This document shows, piece after piece, positions 42,639-49,986 of a stretch of 64,000 nt of DNA. The DNA is from an uncultured Ruminococcus sp. GTDB lineage: Bacteria > Bacillota > Clostridia > Lachnospirales > Lachnospiraceae. Every line of letters begins with the position of its first letter. Position 1 is the stretch's first letter. The notes under the pieces are model-generated. The model searched no databases. It was given only the letters and a program-made list of their open reading frames with translations, and had not been told where the DNA came from. The DNA lies in contig CAJFQC010000001.1 in the NCBI GenBank assembly GCA_904418845.1, forward strand, positions 1 to 64,000, written 5' to 3'. The translations under genes were made by a program, and so were the position numbers.

Positions 42639-44087
42639 ATGAGAAGCAGGACTGTCAGGCCGGTCAGACGGCAGGAACAGGAAAACCAAAATCGAAAAAA
42701 GAGCAGGAACAGGCCGGGAGATACACAGCCTTTGAGGGGGGCGGGATATCAGGGGAGAAACAGTTCTTTGTCTGACACTAGGCCTATGCGTCCGGTGAGC
42801 ATCCGATCGGGATATGCCGGATACCAGAAAGTCATTGATCAACGACGTCAGGTGATACGCACGCCGAAACCGCTTCCGGACAGCCGTCCTGCGCGCCCGG
42901 CGAAAGCAAAGAGGCAAAGCGGTGTTGCAGGACTGATTGCAAGGAGCAGAAAAAGGGCGGCCAACGAGCAGTATTTTGATTTTGACCTTCTGCTTGTCAT
43001 TGTTTTTCTTATGTGCTTTGGACTGATCATGCTTTACAGTGTCAGTGCTTATGAAGCACAGGCAGACCTGGGGGACGATATGTATTATTTTTCCAAGCAG
43101 GCATTGATTGGCGCGGCAGGAATATTAGTGATGTTTATCGTCTCTAAGATCGACTATCATGTGTACGGAGCGTTTGCGTTTGAGATATACATCTTTGCGA
43201 TGATCATGATGGGACTTGTGAAGACGCCTCTTGGAGTGGAGTTGAACGGTGCAAGGCGCTGGATCGGACTGCCGGGAAATCTGACGCTTCAGCCGGCGGA
43301 GATTACGAAGATTGCGGTCATCTTGTTCATTTCCTATGAATTATGCCGTCTGGGAAAGAAGGCGTATACTATGGAGGGCATCATGCGGGTCTTTGCTTTC
43401 GGGGCAGTGGCGTCAGGGGGAGTTCTGTTTCTGACGGACAACTTAAGTACTGCGATCATCGTCATGGCAATTACTTGTATTTTAATCTTCATCGTTCATC
43501 CAAAGACCAAGCCGTTTCTGGCAATCGTGGGGGTGGGGGCCGCGGTGGCGGCCATCGGGATATTTATCCTGTCTGTGACAATGGTCAACAGTGACAACTT
43601 TCGTCTGAGGAGGATCATCTCCTGGCTGAACCCGGAGGCCACAGCAGATTCCGGAAGCTTTCAGGTCATGCAGGGACTGTACGCTATCGGCAGCGGCGGA
43701 TTTTTCGGGAAAGGGCTTGGAAACAGCACCCAGAAACTCGGTGTGATACCTGAGGCGCAGAATGACATGATACTCGTAGTAATATGCGAGGAACTTGGAG
43801 TGTTCGGCGCGATCGTCATACTTGTCTTGTTCGGGATTCTCCTGTACCGACTGATGTTTATTGCCAAGAACTCGCCGGATCTGTACGGCTCACTTATTGC
43901 GTCGGGTATATTTGCCCATATCGCCCTTCAGGTCATTTTAAATATTGCGGTTGTCACGGGTATGCTGCCCACTACAGGCATCACATTGCCTTTTATCAGT
44001 TACGGGGGAACAGCGGTTATGTTCCTGATGGCAGAGATGGGGGTGGCGCTTGGGATATCGCGCCGTATTAAATTGGAAGGTGAATAA
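42639..44087 (+). CDS. FtsW/RodA/SpoVE family glycan polymerase with long basic N-terminus
   Basis: 482 residues. The first ~115 are cytoplasmic, rich in Arg, Pro and Gln, and unusual for the family. Ten membrane helices follow with family motifs: VSAYEAQADLGDDMYYFSKQ, QPAEITKIAVILF, NLSTAIIVM, GLYAIGSGGFFGKGLGNSTQKLG, PEAQNDMILVVICEELG and LPFISYGGT. SEDS proteins polymerise lipid II together with a class B PBP. It is a paralogue of the gene at 54118 in the division cluster but lies outside it, next to asnB, so it may serve elongation (RodA) or spore wall synthesis. Confidence 0.87.
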   Translation: MRSRTVRPVRRQEQENQNRKKSRNRPGDTQPLRGAGYQGRNSSLSDTRPMRPVSIRSGYAGYQKVIDQRRQVIRTPKPLPDSRPARPAKAKRQSGVAGLIARSRKRAANEQYFDFDLLLVIVFLMCFGLIMLYSVSAYEAQADLGDDMYYFSKQALIGAAGILVMFIVSKIDYHVYGAFAFEIYIFAMIMMGLVKTPLGVELNGARRWIGLPGNLTLQPAEITKIAVILFISYELCRLGKKAYTMEGIMRVFAFGAVASGGVLFLTDNLSTAIIVMAITCILIFIVHPKTKPFLAIVGVGAAVAAIGIFILSVTMVNSDNFRLRRIISWLNPEATADSGSFQVMQGLYAIGSGGFFGKGLGNSTQKLGVIPEAQNDMILVVICEELGVFGAIVILVLFGILLYRLMFIAKNSPDLYGSLIASGIFAHIALQVILNIAVVTGMLPTTGITLPFISYGGTAVMFLMAEMGVALGISRRIKLEGE

Positions 44088-44097
44088 AGACTTTTAA

Positions 44098-44138
44098 CAG
44101 GCACAGCCCGGATACATATTCTTTCCGACCTGTGCCTG
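44098..44138 (+). terminator. Hairpin after the FtsW/RodA-family gene
   Basis: CAGGCACAG (44098-44106) pairs with CTGTGCCTG (44130-44138). No clear U-tract follows, so termination is uncertain. Confidence 0.5.
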
Positions 44139-44267
44139 GCTTATATAATCAAAAAATTCATGGAAAGTCCTTTCTTTCGAAGGAAATGTATGGTATATTA
44201 TATGCGGTATTGAAAACTACATATAATAGAAGTGCAAAATATACATTGTGTTCCAGGAGGGAAAATC

Positions 44268-45113
44268 ATGAGTTATAAGATTATCGTAGATAGCTGTGGA
44301 GAGCTGACACACAAGATGAAGAAGAAGGGGATCTATTCGAGCGCTCCGCTTAGCATGGAGGTTGACGGGGACCGGATCGTGGATGATGAGACATTTGACC
44401 AGGCAGATTTTCTAAAGAAAGTGGCAGCGAGCCCGGAGTGTCCCAAGTCCTCCTGCCCTTCACCGGAGAAATATATGGAACTCTATGAAGGGAAGGAAGA
44501 GCGTGTTTATGCAGTGACGCTTTCGGCGGAATTAAGTGGCTCTTATAACAGTGCCCAGCTCGGAAAAGATCTCTGGAGGGAAGAACATGCAGGACAGGAA
44601 AAGAGTATCTATGTGTTCAATTCCCGCTCTGCATCGGTAGGCGAGACACTGATCGCCTGCAAGATAGAAGAATGTGAGGAGAAAGGGCTGTCTTTCGATG
44701 AGGTAGTCAGCGCGGTGGAGAATTATATAGCAGGGCAGCACACTTATTTTGTGTTGGAAAATCTGGATACGCTTCGCAAGAACGGGCGTCTGACGGGGAT
44801 AAAATCTCTTGTTGCCAGCGCCCTTAACATCAAGCCGGTAATGGGCTCCACTCCTGATGGCAGGATTTGTCAGCTTGGGCAGGCGCGGGGGATGAAACGG
44901 GCCCTTGCAAAGATGGTGGATCAGATCACGGCTGATGGGAAAAATACAAAGGATAAAGTGCTTGCCATCTCCCACTGCAACTGTCCGGAGCGGGCAAGGG
45001 ACGTGGAGCGGATGATCAAGGATAAAATTCCGGTAAAGAACAGCTTTATCGTGGATACAGCGGGGATCAGTACAATGTATGCCAATGACGGTGGAATAAT
45101 TGTTGTGCTCTGA
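44268..45113 (+). CDS. DegV family fatty-acid-binding protein
   Basis: 281 residues from ATG 44268, which has AGGAGGG at the right distance; the longer frame from 44232 is not supported. KIIVDSCGELTH at the N-terminus, SCPSPEKYMELYEG, VTLSAELSGSYNSAQLG, NSRSASVGETLIACKI, VLENLDTLRKNGRLTG and an HCNCPERA segment mark the DegV fold. DegV/FakB proteins bind a fatty acid for phosphorylation by the FakA kinase. No fakA gene is near, so the role here is family-based. Flanked by hairpins; no good promoter hexamer pair was found. Confidence 0.9.
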   Translation: MSYKIIVDSCGELTHKMKKKGIYSSAPLSMEVDGDRIVDDETFDQADFLKKVAASPECPKSSCPSPEKYMELYEGKEERVYAVTLSAELSGSYNSAQLGKDLWREEHAGQEKSIYVFNSRSASVGETLIACKIEECEEKGLSFDEVVSAVENYIAGQHTYFVLENLDTLRKNGRLTGIKSLVASALNIKPVMGSTPDGRICQLGQARGMKRALAKMVDQITADGKNTKDKVLAISHCNCPERARDVERMIKDKIPVKNSFIVDTAGISTMYANDGGIIVVL

Positions 45114-45160
45114 CGCGGATTGTGATAAACTATTCTCGTTAAAGCGCGTTTCCTACAAAA

Positions 45161-45253
45161 GGATACCTTTATGGCCGTGAGAAGCACGGCATACAGATGA
45201 AATCCCTCAAGGGGATACCTTTATGCCGTGAGAAACACGGCATACAGATGAAA
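45161..45253 (+). repeat. Two tandem 41-42-bp hairpin repeats upstream of a small membrane protein gene
   Basis: Copy 1 at 45161-45202 and copy 2 at 45213-45253 differ at three positions, including a one-base indel. Each contains a GCCGTG/CACGGC stem with a purine-rich loop. The period is 52 bases. They lie directly before the gene at 45269 and include its ribosome-site area. No known riboswitch class was recognised. Confidence 0.8.
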
Positions 45254-45268
45254 GGAGCGGATCGAGAT

Positions 45269-45523
45269 ATGAGTCAGGCAAAGGTAGATAAATATAAAAA
45301 GGAAAAAGCAAACAGAAAGCAGATCATGCGCAAGCAGAAAATGATGAACTTTGCCCGGAAAGCAGTTCTTTCATTAGCAGGTCTTGCGCTTATCGGATGG
45401 CTCGGGTATTCAGCGTGGGATATGTATGAGTCAGGGAAAGAGAGAGTGGTGGCAGAGGTGAATTATGACGCTGTCACAGAGTATGTGAACAGCCTGAATG
45501 GAAACGCATCGGGCATAGAATGA
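45269..45523 (+). CDS. Small single-helix membrane protein of unknown function
   Basis: 84 residues from ATG 45269. The first ~30 residues are very basic (KVDKYKKEKANRKQIMRKQK), followed by one membrane helix (AVLSLAGLALIGWLGYSAW) and a short outside tail. A frame from 45197 would add 24 residues coded by the upstream repeats and is unlikely. AAAGGAG lies 11-12 bases upstream, slightly far. No family recognised; possibly a small envelope or division factor, judging only from its place before the dcw cluster. Two terminators follow. Confidence 0.6.
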   Translation: MSQAKVDKYKKEKANRKQIMRKQKMMNFARKAVLSLAGLALIGWLGYSAWDMYESGKERVVAEVNYDAVTEYVNSLNGNASGIE

Positions 45524-45645
45524 TATCAGGAGAACCACACAGGGGGGATGGGTGGGGACGTAAAAAACGGTAATGTTTAGGGCTATACGGTAATTTGAAA
45601 AATACATAAAATCTTTATAATTTTATACAAAAATCAGGAAAACAC

Positions 45646-45693
45646 AACATGTAGGATGATGGATGGACTCCACGCCCTACATGTTCTTTTTTT
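45646..45693 (+). terminator. First of two tandem terminators before mraZ
   Basis: AACATGTAGG (45646-45655) pairs with CCTACATGTT (45676-45685), followed by CTTTTTTT. Confidence 0.85.
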
Positions 45694-45726
45694 GCCCTGA
45701 AGTAGTTTGTTTCAGGCTCTTTTTTT
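45694..45726 (+). terminator. Second tandem terminator before mraZ
   Basis: CCTGAA (45696-45701) pairs with TTCAGG (45711-45716), followed by a run of seven T. It begins right after the U-tract of the first terminator and seals the dcw cluster from upstream transcription. Confidence 0.7.
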
Positions 45727-45760
45727 GACTGGACTAACAGAAAAAATATCAAAAAAAGGC

Positions 45761-45789
45761 TTGAAAAAGGGAGTGGTGTGGTTTAGAAT
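45761..45789 (+). promoter_or_regulatory. Sigma-A promoter of the dcw cluster
   Basis: TTGAAA (45761-45766), 17-bp spacer, TAGAAT (45784-45789). The -10 overlaps the start of the GTGG-box array, so a bound MraZ would block it. Confidence 0.75.
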
Positions 45790-45842
45790 GGTTTCAAGTG
45801 GTAGAAAGTGGTGGATAGTGGTACAAAGTGGGAGTAGTGTGG
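45778..45842 (+). promoter_or_regulatory. MraZ-binding box array (10-bp period)
   Basis: GTGG occurs at 45778, 45798, 45808, 45818 and 45828 with ATGG at 45788, exactly every 10 bases. Further GTGG copies lie at 45773 and 45839. Several units read AAGTGGT plus 3 bases. MraZ of other bacteria binds direct repeats of this type and spacing before its own gene; autoregulation here is inferred. Confidence 0.8.
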
Positions 45843-45870
45843 AGGCTCACATTAAGAGAAAGGATTCCGA

Positions 45871-46308
45871 ATGTTATTAGGAGAGTTTAGCCATAGCATT
45901 GACGAAAAGGGAAGACTCATCATCCCGGCAAAGCTTCGGGATGACCTTGGTGACAGTTTCGTTATCTGCAACGGACTGGAAGGCTGCCTCTTTGTGTACT
46001 CTCAGGATGAATGGAATAAATTTGTCGCCGAGCTTGAAACCTTACCACGTATGAACAAGGATGCCAGAATCTTTAAACGTTATTTCTTCGGAAGCGCCTC
46101 GGAGGGCAGCTTTGATAAGCAGGGGAGAGTTCTTGTCCCGCCGTCGCTCCGAAAAGCGGCAAATCTGGAGAAGGACGTAGTCCTGGTGGGAGTCCAGGAC
46201 CGCGTCGAAATCTGGGATAAGGCGCTTTGGGAGGAGCGCAGCCAGGTAAGCGAAGAGGACCTGGATGCCATTGCTGAGCGTATGGAATCCATAGGAATCA
46301 GGATCTGA
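45871..46308 (+). CDS. mraZ: Transcriptional regulator MraZ
   Basis: 145 residues, standard length, with two SpoVT/AbrB-type half-domains: [24 protein letters not shown] and [19 protein letters not shown], each carrying the DxxGR motif, plus [15 protein letters not shown]. It forms a ring that binds the repeat array just upstream and controls the division and wall cluster. AAAGGA precedes ATG 45871. First gene of the cluster. Confidence 0.96.
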   Translation: MLLGEFSHSIDEKGRLIIPAKLRDDLGDSFVICNGLEGCLFVYSQDEWNKFVAELETLPRMNKDARIFKRYFFGSASEGSFDKQGRVLVPPSLRKAANLEKDVVLVGVQDRVEIWDKALWEERSQVSEEDLDAIAERMESIGIRI

Positions 46309-46321
46309 TAAGGAGGAGACC

Positions 46322-47269
46322 ATGGCATTCGAACATGTATCTGTTCTGTTGCATGAGACAGTGGACGGATTAAATGTCAAACCGGACGGCATCTATGTGG
46401 ACGCTACACTGGGAGGAGGCGGACATGCTTTTGAGGTTTGCAGCCGGTTAAACGACAAGGGGAGATTTATAGGAATAGACCAGGACGCAGACGCCATTGA
46501 AGCGGCGAGAAAGCGACTGGCAGGCTTCGGGGAGAAGGTCACGATAATACGGAGCAATTACCGTGATATGAGGCCGCAGCTCCAGAAGATAGGCGTTGAC
46601 AAAGTGGACGGGATCGTCGTTGACCTGGGAGTATCATCTTATCAGCTTGACACGGCGGAAAGGGGATTCTCATACCGGGTGGACGCACCACTGGACATGA
46701 GAATGGATCAGAGGCAGAAGACGACGGCAAGAGACATTGTCAACAGTTACAGCGAGGAGGAACTTTACCGCGTGATCCGGGACTATGGGGAAGACAGATT
46801 CGCAAAGAACATTGCAAAGCATATTGTCGCGGAGAGGGAAAAAGGACCGGTCGAGACAACAGAACAGTTGAATGAGATCATACGGCACGCTATTCCGATG
46901 AAGATCCGGAAGACCTCAGGGCACCCGTCAAAGCGGACGTTCCAGGCAATCAGGATTGAACTGAACCATGAATTGGATGTGCTGAAAGATTCCCTGGAGG
47001 ACATGATCGACATGTTAAACCCGGGAGGACGGATCTGCATCATTACATTTCATTCGCTGGAGGACAGGATTGTGAAAAGTTTATTCAGAAAGAGTGAAAA
47101 TCCATGTACCTGTCCAGGCCATTTCCCGGTATGTGTCTGTGGGAAGACATCAAAAGGGAGAGTGGTCACAAGGAAACCGATTCTTCCGTCTATGGAGGAG
47201 ATGGAATCCAACAGCCGTTCAAAAAGCGCGAAACTTAGAATATTTGAACGGGCGAACTATAGGGAGTAG
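46322..47269 (+). CDS. rsmH: 16S rRNA (cytosine(1402)-N4)-methyltransferase RsmH
   Basis: 315 residues. [19 protein letters not shown] start, SAM-binding [70 protein letters not shown] and the [13 protein letters not shown] segment near the C-terminus. It methylates C1402 of 16S rRNA in the decoding site. AAGGAGGAG precedes ATG 46322, 13 bases after mraZ. The usual dcw position. Confidence 0.96.
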   Translation: MAFEHVSVLLHETVDGLNVKPDGIYVDATLGGGGHAFEVCSRLNDKGRFIGIDQDADAIEAARKRLAGFGEKVTIIRSNYRDMRPQLQKIGVDKVDGIVVDLGVSSYQLDTAERGFSYRVDAPLDMRMDQRQKTTARDIVNSYSEEELYRVIRDYGEDRFAKNIAKHIVAEREKGPVETTEQLNEIIRHAIPMKIRKTSGHPSKRTFQAIRIELNHELDVLKDSLEDMIDMLNPGGRICIITFHSLEDRIVKSLFRKSENPCTCPGHFPVCVCGKTSKGRVVTRKPILPSMEEMESNSRSKSAKLRIFERANYRE

Positions 47270-47338
47270 TTAAAATATTATTTTCCGCCGGGAAGGGGAG
47301 AGCCCGGCAGGAGAGACGTCAGGAAAGGGGTATTCGTT

Positions 47339-47881
47339 ATGGCAGCAAGGCACAATGCTCGTAAGCAGAGAACAACGCAGCTTAGGGGAAAAGACTACAG
47401 TGAGTTCTATGTATATGGAAATGCCGTGCGTCAGGCGGAACCTGTTCCTCAGAGAATGCCGGAAGCTCGTCCGCAGCAGCCGAAGCGGACAAGCCGTCAG
47501 GTGGCAAAGAACCGGAACCGTGCGATGAGCATCAGTCCTGCGTACGCAGTGTTTCTTGCGGGGGCAGCGATCTGCGCAGTGCTGATCTGTATGCAGTACT
47601 TAAGCTTACAGTCCGAGGTGATAAGGCGCTCAGAGCATGTGACGGCAATGCAGGAAGAACTTGCAGAACTGACAGAGGCAAACAACACGCGTTATAATTC
47701 GGCAGCTGATTCCGTGAATCTCGAGACCGTGCGGGAAAAGGCGATAAACGAGATGGGCATGGTATATGCTGCGCAGGGGACGGTTATAGAGTACGACAGC
47801 CCGTCTGGAGATTATGTGAAGCAGTACAGTGATATCCCGGAGAGCGGAGTGCTTGCAAGATCGAGTGACGCATCAGAATAA
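47339..47881 (+). CDS. ftsL: Cell division protein FtsL
   Basis: 180 residues, long for FtsL because of a ~65-residue basic cytoplasmic N-terminus rich in Arg, Gln and Pro. One membrane helix (~67-88, PAYAVFLAGAAICAVLICMQYL) is followed by a leucine-zipper coiled coil (~90-120, EVIRRSEHVTAMQEELAELTEANN) and the ETVREKAINEMGMVYA motif of FtsL/DivIC. It would bridge DivIB and the PBP in the divisome. GAAAGGGG precedes the ATG. Confidence 0.88.
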   Translation: MAARHNARKQRTTQLRGKDYSEFYVYGNAVRQAEPVPQRMPEARPQQPKRTSRQVAKNRNRAMSISPAYAVFLAGAAICAVLICMQYLSLQSEVIRRSEHVTAMQEELAELTEANNTRYNSAADSVNLETVREKAINEMGMVYAAQGTVIEYDSPSGDYVKQYSDIPESGVLARSSDASE

Positions 47882-47893
47882 GGAAAATATGAT

Positions 47894-49900
47894 ATGACAG
47901 AAAGAAAAAGGAAAAAGGGCAGGTTTGAATTTCTGACAAAGAGATTCCCGCTCAGGATGCAACGGAAGCTGGTAATGCTATTTATGGCAGTGATACTGGC
48001 TTTTGTTGTTCTTATAGGAAGGATTACCTACATCAATGTTACAAAAGGAAACAGATATACAAAAGTTGTTCTGGACCAGCAGAACTACGACAGCCGGGTC
48101 ATTGCGTTCAAGCGGGGAGATATCGTGGACCGCAACGGGACGAAGATGGCGACGAGTGAGCGTGTGTATAATGTGATCCTTGATGTTGCCGTGATGACGG
48201 ATAAAGAGAAATATATTGAGCCTACAAAAGAAGCGTTAAAAGAATGCTTTGGCATTGAGGGAAGCATTGTGGACGATCTGATAGAGAATTCCCCGGAGAG
48301 CCGGTATAAGATACTGGCTCAGGATATTGATTATGCCATCGCACAGAAGTTCAAGGCCATTGATGAGGATGACGAGAATTATCCTGATGTTAAAGGCGTC
48401 TGGCTGGAGGAGGATTATACAAGGACGTATCCGTATGGGACGATGGCAAGCGATGTGATCGGTTTTACCTACGAGGGGAACAAAGGGGCCATCGGCATCG
48501 AGAATGCTTATAGTGAGGTTCTGAACGGGACGGACGGCAGGGAATACGGGTATTTCGATACTGAATCTTCCGTAGAGCGCACGGTAAAACCGGCAAAGAA
48601 CGGCAACACGGTCGTGTCTACTATAGATGTGACTTTACAGAATATCGTGGAAAGAGCAATTCTGGAATTTAACCAGGAGCACGCGGATGAAAACAGTACG
48701 GGAAGTAAAAATACAGGGGTCATTATCATGAATCCAAATACGGGAGAGATACTGGCGGAAGCGTCCTATCCCAATTTTGACCTGAATAATCCCCGCGATT
48801 TGTCGCTTCTTTACAGTGAAGAAGAGTGGAATGCCATGTCTGAGGAGGATCAGATTGCGGCGATGAATGATCTCTGGCGCAATTTCTGTGTCAGCGACGC
48901 TTATGAGCCGGGTTCCACGGCGAAACCGTTCACTGTGGCCGCGGGGCTTGAGACCGGGGCGCTCAGTGGAAATGAAACTTATTACTGCGAGGGACAGAAA
49001 AACGTGCTCGGCGTACCTGTCGGATGTCATTTAAGATCAGGACACGGTATAGAGACAATACAGGATGCTATTGCAAACTCCTGTAACGTGGCGCTTATGG
49101 ATATGTCCGCCGCTATCGGGGCAGATAATTTTTCCCGTTATCAGCATATTTTTGGGTTCGGGGAGTATACCGGCATCGATCTGCCGGGGGAGGCGTCTAC
49201 GTCAGCGCTTCTGTATAGTGCGGAGGATATGACGGAGCTTGACCTTGCGACCAACTCTTTCGGGCAGAATTTTAATGCCACAATGACTCAGATGGCAGCG
49301 GCATTTTCTTCTCTGATCAACGGCGGCTATTATTACGAACCTCATGTTGTAAAGCAGATCCGTGATGAAAATGGCAGCGTGATTGAGACAAAGGACCCGG
49401 TTCTTTTAAGAAAGACCATTTCCACGGAGACGTCTGAGATGCTTAAAACGTATTTAAAAGCGACCATGGATTATGGAAGCGGACAGCGGGCGCAGGTGGA
49501 GGGATACGATATCGGAGCAAAGACTGGGACAGCCCAGAAGCTGCCCCGCAGCGCGGGCACTTACCTGCTTTCCTTTATTGGATATGCCCCCCAGGAGAAT
49601 CCGGAGGTCGTGGTCTACGTTGTGATCGACGAGCCCAATGTGAGGGATCAGGATGACAGTTCATTGGTATTGTCACTGAGCAAGAAGATCATGGAGGAGG
49701 CGTTCCCCTATCTTGGAATCACCACGATCGCTGAGAGCGAGGCCCAGGTACAGGAGGAGGGAACGAACTTCGGAGATACCGAGTATACAGATTTTGATGA
49801 GAACTACGAAGATACCTATGACAATGAGGACGGATGGTATATAGATGACAGTTATGATCCGGACTTAGATGACTGGGCATCTGCAGATACGGAAGAATAA
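47894..49900 (+). CDS. Class B penicillin-binding protein (FtsI/SpoVD-type transpeptidase), first copy
   Basis: 668 residues. Basic N-terminus, one membrane helix (~24-46), a dimerisation domain beginning RGDIVDRNGTKMATS, then the transpeptidase domain with S341-x-x-K344 (GSTAKPF), S396-C397-N398 and K543-T544-G545. There are no PASTA domains, unlike Bacillus SpoVD. The last ~45 residues form a Asp/Glu/Tyr-rich outside tail. It cross-links septal peptidoglycan, probably with the SEDS protein encoded at 54118. It lies between ftsL and a second class B PBP gene, with a terminator-like hairpin at 49934. Confidence 0.92.
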   Translation: MTERKRKKGRFEFLTKRFPLRMQRKLVMLFMAVILAFVVLIGRITYINVTKGNRYTKVVLDQQNYDSRVIAFKRGDIVDRNGTKMATSERVYNVILDVAVMTDKEKYIEPTKEALKECFGIEGSIVDDLIENSPESRYKILAQDIDYAIAQKFKAIDEDDENYPDVKGVWLEEDYTRTYPYGTMASDVIGFTYEGNKGAIGIENAYSEVLNGTDGREYGYFDTESSVERTVKPAKNGNTVVSTIDVTLQNIVERAILEFNQEHADENSTGSKNTGVIIMNPNTGEILAEASYPNFDLNNPRDLSLLYSEEEWNAMSEEDQIAAMNDLWRNFCVSDAYEPGSTAKPFTVAAGLETGALSGNETYYCEGQKNVLGVPVGCHLRSGHGIETIQDAIANSCNVALMDMSAAIGADNFSRYQHIFGFGEYTGIDLPGEASTSALLYSAEDMTELDLATNSFGQNFNATMTQMAAAFSSLINGGYYYEPHVVKQIRDENGSVIETKDPVLLRKTISTETSEMLKTYLKATMDYGSGQRAQVEGYDIGAKTGTAQKLPRSAGTYLLSFIGYAPQENPEVVVYVVIDEPNVRDQDDSSLVLSLSKKIMEEAFPYLGITTIAESEAQVQEEGTNFGDTEYTDFDENYEDTYDNEDGWYIDDSYDPDLDDWASADTEE

Positions 49901-49933
49901 CCGGCGCTTACACAGCCGATGAAATGCGAATAA

Positions 49934-49983
49934 CCCTGATGAAGATGTAATATGTTTTAACAACATCTCCATCAGGGGTTTTT
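49934..49983 (+). terminator. Terminator-like hairpin between the two PBP genes
   Basis: CCCTGATG-a-AGATGT (49934-49948) pairs with ACATCT-c-CATCAGGG (49963-49977): 14 pairs and one mismatch, then TTTTT (49979-49983). The 3' arm holds the only ribosome-site-like AGGGG of the following gene. Confidence 0.78.
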
Positions 49984-49986
49984 AGT

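Noticed and set aside
44210-44227. TTGAAA and TATAAT before the DegV gene as a promoter
   Set aside because: Only six bases separate the hexamers, far from the 16-18 needed; no other good -35 was found.
45161-45253. Possible CRISPR-like repeats
   Set aside because: Only two copies with an 10-base gap, no spacer-length series and no cas genes; kept as a tandem hairpin repeat.
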